From NCBI GenBank assembly GCA_002385745.1, contig DGEC01000087.1, positions 1 through 10,448 on the forward strand: a stretch of 10,448 bases of DNA, read 5' to 3'. Under the pieces are notes generated by a model. It saw nothing but the letters and a program-made list of their open reading frames with translations. It did no database searches and had not been told where the DNA came from. Below are positions 1 to 5,656 of the stretch, in pieces. This DNA comes from Firmicutes bacterium UBA3936. Its GTDB lineage: Bacteria; Bacillota; Dethiobacteria; Dethiobacterales; Dethiobacteraceae. Numbering within the stretch: the first letter of the stretch is position 1; each line of letters begins with the position of its first letter. The position numbers and the translations under genes are program-made.

Positions 1-19
1 AGATGTGTAGAAGAGACAG
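1..19. other. Tn5/Nextera mosaic-end adapter remnant (artifact)
   Basis: These 19 bases match the Tn5 transposase mosaic end used in Nextera libraries (AGATGTGTATAAGAGACAG) at 18 of 19 positions; the single difference is G for T at base 10. The match begins at the first base of the window and stops exactly at the mosaic-end boundary. The natural reading is untrimmed adapter at a contig end, not genome sequence. A genuine Tn5-type insertion is far less likely because nothing else of such an element is present. Confidence 0.9.
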
Positions 20-160
20 AAGCAACTCACAACCTAGGTTATCCAGCTCTTTTTTCAGTGGAGCTTCAAAATTTAGAAAGTCAATGCCATCTCCTAAAAC
101 CTTTAAAATCTTCTCAGTTACCGAAAGGACTTTTGCTTCTACTAAGCGAACTACACCCAT
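20..160 (-). CDS. Truncated N-terminus of a possible ISLre2/UPF0236-type transposase
   Basis: The frame opens with ATG at 160 and runs 47 codons without a stop until it meets the adapter at base 19, so the gene is cut by the contig end. The peptide begins MGVVRLVEAKVLSVTEKI and continues with a helical, acidic/basic stretch (GIDFLNFEAPLKKELDNLG). This resembles, from memory only, N-termini of ISLre2-family transposases. A GGAGG lies 12 bases upstream of the ATG. A contig break inside a multi-copy insertion sequence, where short-read assemblies commonly end, would fit this identity. No catalytic region is visible, so the family call is tentative; an unrelated protein is possible. Confidence 0.4.
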
Positions 161-211
161 GAGGAACCTCTGCCTCCTTTTGGGGGTATTCATCTCGATG
201 TGAGGTTCCTC
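161..211. repeat. 10-bp inverted repeat upstream of the truncated ORF
   Basis: GAGGAACCTC at 161-170 is the exact reverse complement of GAGGTTCCTC at 202-211, separated by 31 bases. It lies immediately upstream of the truncated ORF start at 160. The outer copy contains TGTGAGGTTC (200-209), which also occurs at the right arm of the inverted repeat at 4704-4781. It may be the end or a regulatory hairpin of an insertion sequence; this is inference. Confidence 0.45.
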
Positions 212-278
212 TTCGCTTTCTTAAAAGATTATCCTTCCAAAAACCTAAAGTAATTTTACACTAACAAAATCATCTGCT

Positions 279-1448
279 TCAAGAGCTTTTACTTGCTGTT
301 TTTAGGATGTCGCACAGTGCAGAAACGATTTTCTCTACTTCCCAAAGTTTACTTTGGAAGCCGAAGGAAATGCGTATTGTCCCTTGTGGAAATGTCCCGA
401 TGGTTTTATGGGCCAGAGGTGCACAGTGCAATCCTGAACGGGTCATAATCCCGTATTGCTGTTCCAAAATAAAGCTTATTTCTCCATTATCCATGCCCGA
501 CAGGTTCAGGGAAACCACGGCCGCAGTGCTTTCGGCCTTTTGTGTGCCGTAAACCGTTGCTTCCGGCATTGTTTTTAAGCCATTAAGCAGGCAATCAGTC
601 AATTTCGTTTTGTGTTTTTTTATTCTGTCAAGACCTTTTTCAGTAATTAGCTTTACCCCGGCCAAAAGACCGGCAATGCCGGGAGCGTTCTGGGTACCGC
701 TTTCAAACTTGTCCGGCAGAAAACCGGGCTGGTGAACATCTTCCGAGCGGCTGCCCGTTCCTCCCTCCACAAGAGGTTTTGTGATCTCGGCGGCCCTTTC
801 GCTGATGCACAGTCCGCCGATGCCGGGAGGCCCGAGCAGTCCTTTATGCCCTGTGAAAGCCAGATAATCGCAATGCAAATCCTGGAAATCCAAAATTTCG
901 CTGCCTGCTGTCTGTGCTGTGTCGATACAATAAAAGACGCCGGTGTGTTTAAGTATTTCACCGACCTCATAAACCGGCATGATTGTTCCGGTTACATTGG
1001 AAGCATGGGTCAGCAGGACAAGTTTTGTATTGGGCCGCAAAGCCTCTTTAACCTGCAGCGGATCAAGAATTCCCTCAGGACTGCAGGGTAAAATTTCTAT
1101 TTGCAGGCTGTTCTTTTCAGCCAGGCGGGTCAGCGGCCTAACAACGGCATTGTGCTCCATGGAGGAAAGGAGCACATGATCTCCGTCGGAAAGCAGGCCT
1201 TTGATAACCAGGTTAAGGGAATATGTGATACTGGGTGTAAATACTACCTGTTCGGGAGAAGGTACATTAAAAAAAGAAGCCAGGGCAGAACGTGCTTCAT
1301 ATACCATCCGGGCTGCGTCAAGGGCTCCCTTGTACCCCCCCCTGCCCGGATTGCAGCCTATATCACGCAGATATGAGCTCATGGCGCGAATTACCTGCGG
1401 CGGCCGGGGATAAGTTGTGGCGGCATTATCTGCGTAGATTGTTTTCAT
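279..1448 (-). CDS. Cysteine desulfurase family (class V aminotransferase) protein
   Basis: This 389-aa PLP enzyme belongs to the NifS/SufS-like class V aminotransferases, which remove sulfur (or selenium) from cysteine (selenocysteine) as a protein-bound persulfide. Visible landmarks are YADNAATTYPRP at the N-terminus, His99 (SSMEHN, stacks on PLP), Asp176 (CIDTAQTAG, pairs with the PLP ring nitrogen), the Schiff-base Lys202 in FTGHKG, and Cys342 in SGLHCAP, placed as the catalytic cysteine. Length is normal. ATG 1448 is chosen over an upstream in-frame start at 1487 because it has GGGAGG at a good distance and begins right at the conserved YADNAA. It overlaps the end of the LysR gene by 23 bases, so the two are probably co-transcribed and translationally coupled. 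The LysR and DUF3343 neighbours suggest sulfur or selenium trafficking, not housekeeping Fe-S assembly; the substrate is not proven by sequence. Confidence 0.88.
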   Translation of the reverse strand: MKTIYADNAATTYPRPPQVIRAMSSYLRDIGCNPGRGGYKGALDAARMVYEARSALASFFNVPSPEQVVFTPSITYSLNLVIKGLLSDGDHVLLSSMEHNAVVRPLTRLAEKNSLQIEILPCSPEGILDPLQVKEALRPNTKLVLLTHASNVTGTIMPVYEVGEILKHTGVFYCIDTAQTAGSEILDFQDLHCDYLAFTGHKGLLGPPGIGGLCISERAAEITKPLVEGGTGSRSEDVHQPGFLPDKFESGTQNAPGIAGLLAGVKLITEKGLDRIKKHKTKLTDCLLNGLKTMPEATVYGTQKAESTAAVVSLNLSGMDNGEISFILEQQYGIMTRSGLHCAPLAHKTIGTFPQGTIRISFGFQSKLWEVEKIVSALCDILKTASKSS

Positions 1449-2355
1449 TATCTTCCTCCCTGTTAAAAAAAGTGCATAAAAAATCATTTAGTGCCCGGAC
1501 GGCCGTGGCTTGAACGCGTTTTTCGTGCACAACCAGGTAGAAATTGCGCACCAGTTCAAGTCCGGTCAAAGGCCGGACAGCCAAAAGTCCAAACCGGATG
1601 TAATCATCTACCACGTAGCGGGAAAGGACGGAAATGCCCAATCCCTGTTTTACCGCTTGTTTAATGGTTTCCTGGTTGTTAAATACCTGATAGCGGTAGT
1701 TCTCCAAAGAGTCGCCTGCTTTTATCAGAGCCTGCTCAAAGAGCGAACGGGTACCGGAGCCCGGTTCACGCACCAGCAGGTTGTACCGGAGAAGGTCTTT
1801 GGAAGTAAGATGTTCTTTTTTCAGCAGCTCTTCGTACTCGGGCAGCAGTGGAATGGCACAAACCAGTTCATCCCTTTTTAATGGTTTAAAGGCAAGCTGC
1901 GGAAGCCGTATTTTTTCACCGACTATGCCGATTGCATACTGGTAGTTTAAGATGTCTTCACAGACAGAACGGGAGTTTTTCTGGCGCAAGTTTACCAGGA
2001 TATGCGGATAGTCGAGTTTAAACTCCTTTATTGCCCGGGGCAGGAGATATTGACAGGGAACTGAACTTGCAACTACGGTAATAACTTCTTCCTCCGAGTC
2101 GTCCGCCGCCAGGTCGGAAAGCAGCCTTCTCCGCATTTCCAGAATATCCTGAGCGTGACGGTACAATGTCCTGCCCGGCGGAGTCAGCCGCAGGTCATCC
2201 TTTTTTCGGTCAAAAAGCAAAGTTTGCAGTTCGTTTTCCAGGTTTTTTATATGGGCACTGACTGTAGGCTGGCTCAAAAAAAGCTTTTCGGCTGCTTTGG
2301 AAAAGGAACGGCAGTCGGCAACGGCAACAAAGACTTCCAAATGGTAAAACTCCAA
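1426..2355 (-). CDS. LysR-family transcriptional regulator (selenium/sulfur-associated type)
   Basis: A 309-aa LysR-type regulator. The N-terminal winged helix-turn-helix is clear (FYHLEVFVAVAD, SFSKAAEKLFLSQPTVSAHIKNLE, about residues 3-45). A LysR substrate-binding domain of normal length follows (about 90-300), including a typical REPGSGTR segment. I place the start at TTG 2355: it gives the family-typical beginning MEFYHLEVF and has GGAGAAAGG upstream. ATG 2388 or longer forms would add an unconserved tail. The gene overlaps the downstream desulfurase gene by 23 bases and is divergent from the DUF3343 gene across a 199-base gap, the usual arrangement for a LysR protein controlling both itself and its neighbour. 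The effector is unknown. Association with selenium metabolism is inferred from general resemblance and from the neighbours. Confidence 0.88.
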   Translation of the reverse strand: MEFYHLEVFVAVADCRSFSKAAEKLFLSQPTVSAHIKNLENELQTLLFDRKKDDLRLTPPGRTLYRHAQDILEMRRRLLSDLAADDSEEEVITVVASSVPCQYLLPRAIKEFKLDYPHILVNLRQKNSRSVCEDILNYQYAIGIVGEKIRLPQLAFKPLKRDELVCAIPLLPEYEELLKKEHLTSKDLLRYNLLVREPGSGTRSLFEQALIKAGDSLENYRYQVFNNQETIKQAVKQGLGISVLSRYVVDDYIRFGLLAVRPLTGLELVRNFYLVVHEKRVQATAVRALNDFLCTFFNREEDNENNLRR

Positions 2356-2488
2356 AGTATCACTACCTTTCTCCAGTAACTTTCGCATTATTGGCTGTGA
2401 AATCCTGCCGTCAACATCTTCCTGCAAATGCAGCAGCATCTGTATAGTTAATTTCAATGGATAAACGGACAACTATCGAATATCCGTA

Positions 2489-2518
2489 TTGTTTTCTTAA
2501 CCGGAATGAGGCTATAAT
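2489..2518 (+). promoter_or_regulatory. Sigma-A-type promoter for the DUF3343 gene
   Basis: TTGTTT at 2489-2494 and a perfect TATAAT at 2513-2518 are separated by 18 bases. The predicted start near 2525 leaves a ~30-base leader before the chosen TTG at 2555. It lies in the divergent gap next to lysR. A weak dyad, AATGGATA (2456-2463) against TATCCGTATT (2481-2490), lies just upstream and could be part of a LysR operator; this is unproven. Confidence 0.65.
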
Positions 2519-2554
2519 CAATTGTTGCAGACAGCAGTAAAAGAGGGTGAAGAT

Positions 2555-2812
2555 TTGTCGGATTACTATGCAGCCACCTTTTATTCGGTTTCCCAGGCCC
2601 TGCGTTTTGAAAAAATGCTGCAGGCCAAAGGCATCGCAGTAAAAATTATTCCTGTCCCGCGTGCCATCTCTTCCTCCTGCGGTGTTGCCGCCCGCTTTGC
2701 GCCGCCGGAATATGCGGCAGTTAAAGAACTGCTTGGAGAAGACAGCGTAGAAGGTATTTATCATCTTAACACCGACGGCGGCAAAATGCATGCCGAAAAG
2801 GTATGGCCGTAA
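2555..2812 (+). CDS. DUF3343 protein, putative Se/S carrier
   Basis: An 85-aa protein of the DUF3343 type. It contains YYAATFYSVSQALRFEKML near the N-terminus and IIPVPRAISSSCGVAARF at residues 31-48, with the family's conserved single cysteine at position 42. Proteins of this family have been proposed to carry selenium or sulfur on that cysteine because they co-occur with selenium-metabolism genes; the role is a prediction, not demonstrated here. The start TTG 2555 has GAGGGTG upstream. The earlier in-frame TTG 2522 falls at or before the predicted transcription start and lacks a ribosome binding site. Its divergent partners are the LysR regulator and a cysteine desulfurase-like enzyme, a plausible donor of the sulfur or selenium atom. 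An intrinsic terminator follows at 2826-2857. Confidence 0.85.
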   Translation: MSDYYAATFYSVSQALRFEKMLQAKGIAVKIIPVPRAISSSCGVAARFAPPEYAAVKELLGEDSVEGIYHLNTDGGKMHAEKVWP

Positions 2813-2825
2813 AAAACGGTTAATG

Positions 2826-2857
2826 GCAGGCCAGAACTCCCTTTGCCTGCTTTTTTT
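2826..2857 (+). terminator. Intrinsic terminator after the DUF3343 gene
   Basis: GCAGGC (2826-2831) pairs with GCCTGC (2845-2850) across a 13-base loop, followed by seven T. It lies 13 bases after the DUF3343 stop and just before the hutP promoter. The stem is short, so efficiency may be moderate. Confidence 0.6.
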
Positions 2858-2870
2858 GTTGCCTCCCGTC

Positions 2871-2879
2871 TGTTATAAT
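2871..2879 (+). promoter_or_regulatory. Extended -10 promoter for hutP
   Basis: TGTTATAAT is a perfect extended -10 element (TGnTATAAT), 30 bases before the hutP start codon. No good -35 is present at 16-18 bases, only the T-run of the preceding terminator, consistent with an extended -10 promoter. Confidence 0.55.
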
Positions 2880-2909
2880 AAAGTAAAAATATTCTGCAGG
2901 GGTGTGCCT

Positions 2910-3323
2910 ATGAATCAGCCTGAGAGCAAAATAATTGCCAGTGCGGCTATAAGGCTTGCACTGTCTGAGGACCGGGAAACGGAGCGGGCTTTAAAAGAGC
3001 ATTATGCCGCCGCAGGAATCAGGGCTACCGCGGTTGATTATGGCGGTGAATTTATTACTTCAGTGCAGAAAGTTGTGGAACGTGCCGTTGTTGCCGCAAA
3101 GCGCGAGGGCATCATCGGCGGAACGCACCAGGAGGAAGGCGGAGTGGCCGGGGCGGCCAGGGAAGCTCTGTCTCAGATTATGCCTAAAGCGCTGGGGCTT
3201 AATGTGGGGGGAAAGGTTGGGATTGCTCGCAAAGGCGAGCATGTGGTTGTTTCCATCTTTTTTGCCATCGGTTTGCTGCACTTAAATGAGATCGCCATCG
3301 GTCTCGGGCATCGTGCCATTTGA
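2910..3323 (+). CDS. hutP: HutP-family RNA-binding antiterminator-like protein
   Basis: A 137-aa protein resembling HutP, which in Bacillus subtilis binds L-histidine and a divalent metal and then hut mRNA to prevent termination. Resemblance is seen in the region around GIIGGTHQEEGGVAGAAREAL (residues 67-87, with His73 in the place of the metal-binding helix) and in the C-terminus GLLHLNEIAIGLGHRAI, comparable to GLEHETFGVGINHI of B. subtilis. The second histidine of the B. subtilis H-x3-H pair is not evident, so ligand or metal use may differ. ATG 2910 has AGGGGTG upstream and an extended -10 promoter of its own. No histidine-utilisation gene lies within the window, so this is an orphan copy whose RNA target is unknown. 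Its last 42 bases overlap the end of dinB on the other strand. Confidence 0.75.
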   Translation: MNQPESKIIASAAIRLALSEDRETERALKEHYAAAGIRATAVDYGGEFITSVQKVVERAVVAAKREGIIGGTHQEEGGVAGAAREALSQIMPKALGLNVGGKVGIARKGEHVVVSIFFAIGLLHLNEIAIGLGHRAI

Positions 3324-4493
3324 ATCTGACCGGCAGAGTGTGGCGCGGCGCAGCACCTTGTCTCCGAAACGGTCCCTGATTTCATCTGCTGCCGCGGTAA
3401 GGCGGTCCAGTTTTTCTTTGTTATTTTTGAATAGAGATAATTGCCGGCCTGCTTCTTTTAACTGCAGTTTGCCAACGGCAACACCCAGCAGGCGTACTTT
3501 TCTCCAGGGCGTAAATTTTTGCCTGTAAAGTGAGACGGCCGTCTGATATATTGTTTCCGTCAGTACTGTAGGTTCCGAAAGGGTTTTTGTCCTGCTGCCG
3601 CTTACAAAATTGTGGTCTTTAACAGTCAAAATTACGCTGCGGGCAGTATAGCCGCTTCGCCGCAGTCGGCGCCCTACCCGCTCGCTTAAAGCCAGGAGCA
3701 CCCGGGAAATTTCCCCCGGGTCACTGATATCCCGCGGCAGCGTGACGGAATGCCCGATGGATTTTACCGTTTGCAATGCTCCGGGATCTGCCGGGGAATT
3801 GTCCTGTCCGTTTGCCAGCTGCCAAAGGAATGTCCCCATTACACCAAAGCGGCCGGACAGCAGTTTTTCCGGCATTGCCGCAAGCTGGCCGATAGTGTTA
3901 ATTCCCATTTCTTTCAGTATGGGGGCCGTTTTGGGACCGATTCCGACCATTTCTTCAATGGGCAGCGGCCAGAGTAACTTCTGCAGGTTGCTCTTGTTGA
4001 TTACGGTAATGCCAAGGGGCTTTTGTATTCCTGAGGCCATTTTCGCCAAAAATTTATTGGGGCCGATACCGACGGAACAGGGTATTTTCAGTTCGTGCAG
4101 TATGCGCTGCTGCAATTTCCGGCCGATTTCTTTCGCGGTTCCGAACAAACGATATGATCCTGTAACGTCAAGCCAGGCTTCATCGATTGAAAACGGCTCT
4201 ACCAGGGGCGTATAATTCCTGAACATGGCTAGTATTTTTTCGGAGTAGGACAAATACAGCTTGTGATCCGGAGGGACAAATAAGCCACCCGGACAAAGTT
4301 TTTTTGCCTGCCAGACCGGGATGCCGGTTTTAACGCCAAATCTTCTGGCTTCGTATGACGCGGTAAGAATAATGCCGTGTCTTTTTTCGGGATCTCCGGC
4401 AACAAGCAGCGGTTTTCCCCGCCAGGCCGGATTCTCGGCCTGGTGACAGGAAGCAAAAAATGCATTCATGTCCACATGGATGATAGAACGCAA
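3282..4493 (-). CDS. dinB: DNA polymerase IV (Y-family translesion polymerase)
   Basis: A 403-aa Y-family DNA polymerase that copies damaged templates with low fidelity. The palm catalytic acids are Asp8 (IIHVDMNAFFAS) and Asp104/Glu105 (FSIDEAWLDVTG). Also visible are the YEARRFGVKTGIP finger segment (48-60), the SVGIGPNKFLAKMAS block (140-154), a helix-hairpin-helix (VGIGPKTAPILKEMGI), a little-finger domain (about 240-350) and a beta-clamp binding motif QLSLF at 351-355. The TTG at 4493 is preferred: it is preceded by GGGGTGG and starts just before the conserved IIHVD. Upstream lie a sigma-A promoter and a LexA-type box, so SOS induction is expected. The ~48 residues after the clamp motif run into the 42-base overlap with hutP; that tail looks unconserved, while the hutP C-terminus looks conserved. 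Confidence 0.95.
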   Translation of the reverse strand: MRSIIHVDMNAFFASCHQAENPAWRGKPLLVAGDPEKRHGIILTASYEARRFGVKTGIPVWQAKKLCPGGLFVPPDHKLYLSYSEKILAMFRNYTPLVEPFSIDEAWLDVTGSYRLFGTAKEIGRKLQQRILHELKIPCSVGIGPNKFLAKMASGIQKPLGITVINKSNLQKLLWPLPIEEMVGIGPKTAPILKEMGINTIGQLAAMPEKLLSGRFGVMGTFLWQLANGQDNSPADPGALQTVKSIGHSVTLPRDISDPGEISRVLLALSERVGRRLRRSGYTARSVILTVKDHNFVSGSRTKTLSEPTVLTETIYQTAVSLYRQKFTPWRKVRLLGVAVGKLQLKEAGRQLSLFKNNKEKLDRLTAAADEIRDRFGDKVLRRATLCRSDSNGTMPETDGDLI

Positions 4494-4504
4494 TTTAACC
4501 ACCC

Positions 4505-4518
4505 CGAATATATGTTCG
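4505..4518. promoter_or_regulatory. LexA (SOS) box of dinB
   Basis: CGAATATATGTTCG deviates at one base from the Gram-positive LexA/DinR palindrome CGAAC-N4-GTTCG. It lies between the predicted transcription start and the dinB start codon, 11 bases from the TTG, where bound LexA would block initiation or early elongation. Confidence 0.75.
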
Positions 4519-4527
4519 CCTGTTATC

Positions 4528-4556
4528 AGTATAACAAAAAAACCGGCGGAAGCCAA
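4528..4556 (-). promoter_or_regulatory. Sigma-A promoter of dinB
   Basis: On the minus strand TTGGCT (4551-4556) and TATACT (4528-4533) are spaced by 17 bases. A perfect 6-bp dyad, TGTTAT-CAGT-ATAACA (4521-4536), overlaps the -10 and could be a second operator. The LexA box lies just downstream. Confidence 0.65.
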
Positions 4557-4703
4557 GTTTTTATACCATCTCTTCTACAAATCAGAGCCGCCTTGGCATT
4601 CAAATTTTGCCGTATTTTTTTCTTGCGCTTGTGATTATTGCACGGGAGCCTAATGCCATAAAATGGCAGGAATATCTTGTTTTGAGCGTGGCATAATAGG
4701 AAT

Positions 4704-4781
4704 GAACCTCACAGAAGCCGAAAGTCATGAAGTAAATCATCTGATTTACATCTGACAAAACAAAAGCTTTCTGTGAGGTTC
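4704..4781. repeat. 78-bp nested inverted repeat (possible MITE or structured element)
   Basis: The outer arms GAACCTCACAGAA (4704-4716) and TTCTGTGAGGTTC (4769-4781) are perfect 13-bp inverted repeats. Inside, GTAAATCA (4732-4739) and TGATTTAC (4742-4749) form a perfect 8-bp hairpin with a 2-base loop, and GTCA/TGAC add further pairs, so the element can fold as a cruciform. No T-run follows on either strand, so it is not a standard terminator. A 6-bp hairpin TGCCAT-AAA-ATGGCA lies nearby at 4654-4668. The element sits between the end of the PHP gene and the dinB promoter. The arm sequence TGTGAGGTTC recurs at 200-209. Confidence 0.6.
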
Positions 4782-4831
4782 GCTTATTATCGCTTAATTT
4801 CAAACCTCGAATGCAGGCGCAGCGTGCGCGC

Positions 4832-5656
4832 TTATCGACGGCAAAGGCGGGAAAAAGCATCAAGCTCCTGTTCGTTCAAGCCATGCAAGGCCAGATCGTG
4901 CGAATTATTTTCATTTTGCCCGTGGAAATCCGATCCCCCGGTGACAACAAGGCCGTAGCGCTTGCAAAGTGACCGGTAGAGCCCTTCCTGGGCTGCCGTA
5001 TGTTCCGGATGGGATACTTCAATTCCCTGCAGTCCGCAGTTAATAAAATCGGCTAAAAATTCCTTTTTCCCAGACAGACCGGGATGAGCCCAGCTGGCGA
5101 AGCCTCCTGCCGCGCGAATGGCGGTAATGGCTTCCTGTGGAGTAAGCTTAAAGCGTTCCGTGTATGCAGGCCTGCCCTTCTCCAGCAAGGCTGAAAAAAC
5201 TTCCCGTATTGTTTTAAAATATCCCTTTTCCACCAGTACCCGGGCGGCATGCGGCCTGCCCGGTGCGGCACCGCCCGCCTGCCTGAGGACTTCATCCAGG
5301 GAAATTGAATAACCAAGGCTCCGCAGCTTGGCAATCATTTTTTCCATGCGTGTAAAACGGCTTTCCTGCAGCTTGCGGATAAGTTGCCTGATAGTGTCCG
5401 CCCGGGTATCAAAACAGTAGCCGAGAATGTGGACTTCAGAGTCATTGTACTCGGTGCTGAATTCTATGCCGGAAAAGACCTTTATGCCGGCCTGTTTGCC
5501 GAAAAACATAATTTCAGCAACGGCAGCAACGGTGTCATGATCGGTAACCGCCAGTGCTTTTAAGCGTTTCTGCGCAGCCAGTTCCACAACTTCGGCAGGG
5601 TTTAAAAGGCCGTCACTGGCAACTGTATGGATATGCAGATCGGCAACAATGGTCAT
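4832..5656 (-). CDS. PHP-domain phosphoesterase (RNase AM / nucleoside bisphosphatase type)
   Basis: A 274-aa stand-alone PHP metal-dependent hydrolase. The metal ligands are visible in order: DLHIHT (His8, His10), Asp15, TDHD (His40, Asp41), Glu65 (SGIEFS), His76 (EVHILGY), His136 (GRPHAARVL), His191 (SWAHPG), and Asp243/His245 (GGSDFHG). This pattern and length match the YciV/TrpH group. Characterised members hydrolyse 3',5'-nucleoside bisphosphates or trim RNA 5' ends (RNase AM), so a nucleotide or RNA turnover role is likely; the substrate here is not shown. ATG 5656 overlaps the stop of the dipeptidase gene as ATGA and is preceded by GGAGAG, so translation is coupled to that gene. No clear intrinsic terminator follows; the nested repeat at 4704-4781 is the only structure downstream. 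Confidence 0.88.
   Translation of the reverse strand: MTIVADLHIHTVASDGLLNPAEVVELAAQKRLKALAVTDHDTVAAVAEIMFFGKQAGIKVFSGIEFSTEYNDSEVHILGYCFDTRADTIRQLIRKLQESRFTRMEKMIAKLRSLGYSISLDEVLRQAGGAAPGRPHAARVLVEKGYFKTIREVFSALLEKGRPAYTERFKLTPQEAITAIRAAGGFASWAHPGLSGKKEFLADFINCGLQGIEVSHPEHTAAQEGLYRSLCKRYGLVVTGGSDFHGQNENNSHDLALHGLNEQELDAFSRLCRR

Noticed and set aside
732..1376. Overlapping plus-strand frames opposite the desulfurase gene
   Set aside because: The minus-strand frame has a complete conserved PLP enzyme; these frames are shadows.
4666..4696. Third sigma-H-like promoter on the plus strand (GCAGGAATA-N13-GTGGCATAA)
   Set aside because: The -35 half is perfect, but the -10 has a mismatch, the spacing is 13, and no plus-strand gene follows, only the antisense of the PHP gene.
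4663..4755. 30-codon plus-strand frame beginning MAGISCFERG
   Set aside because: No properly spaced ribosome binding site. It starts inside a hairpin and ends within the inner stem of the nested repeat; probably fortuitous.
4600..4863. 87-codon minus-strand frame downstream of the PHP gene
   Set aside because: It overlaps the end of the PHP gene and crosses the nested inverted repeat; composition is unlike a real protein and no ribosome binding site was seen.
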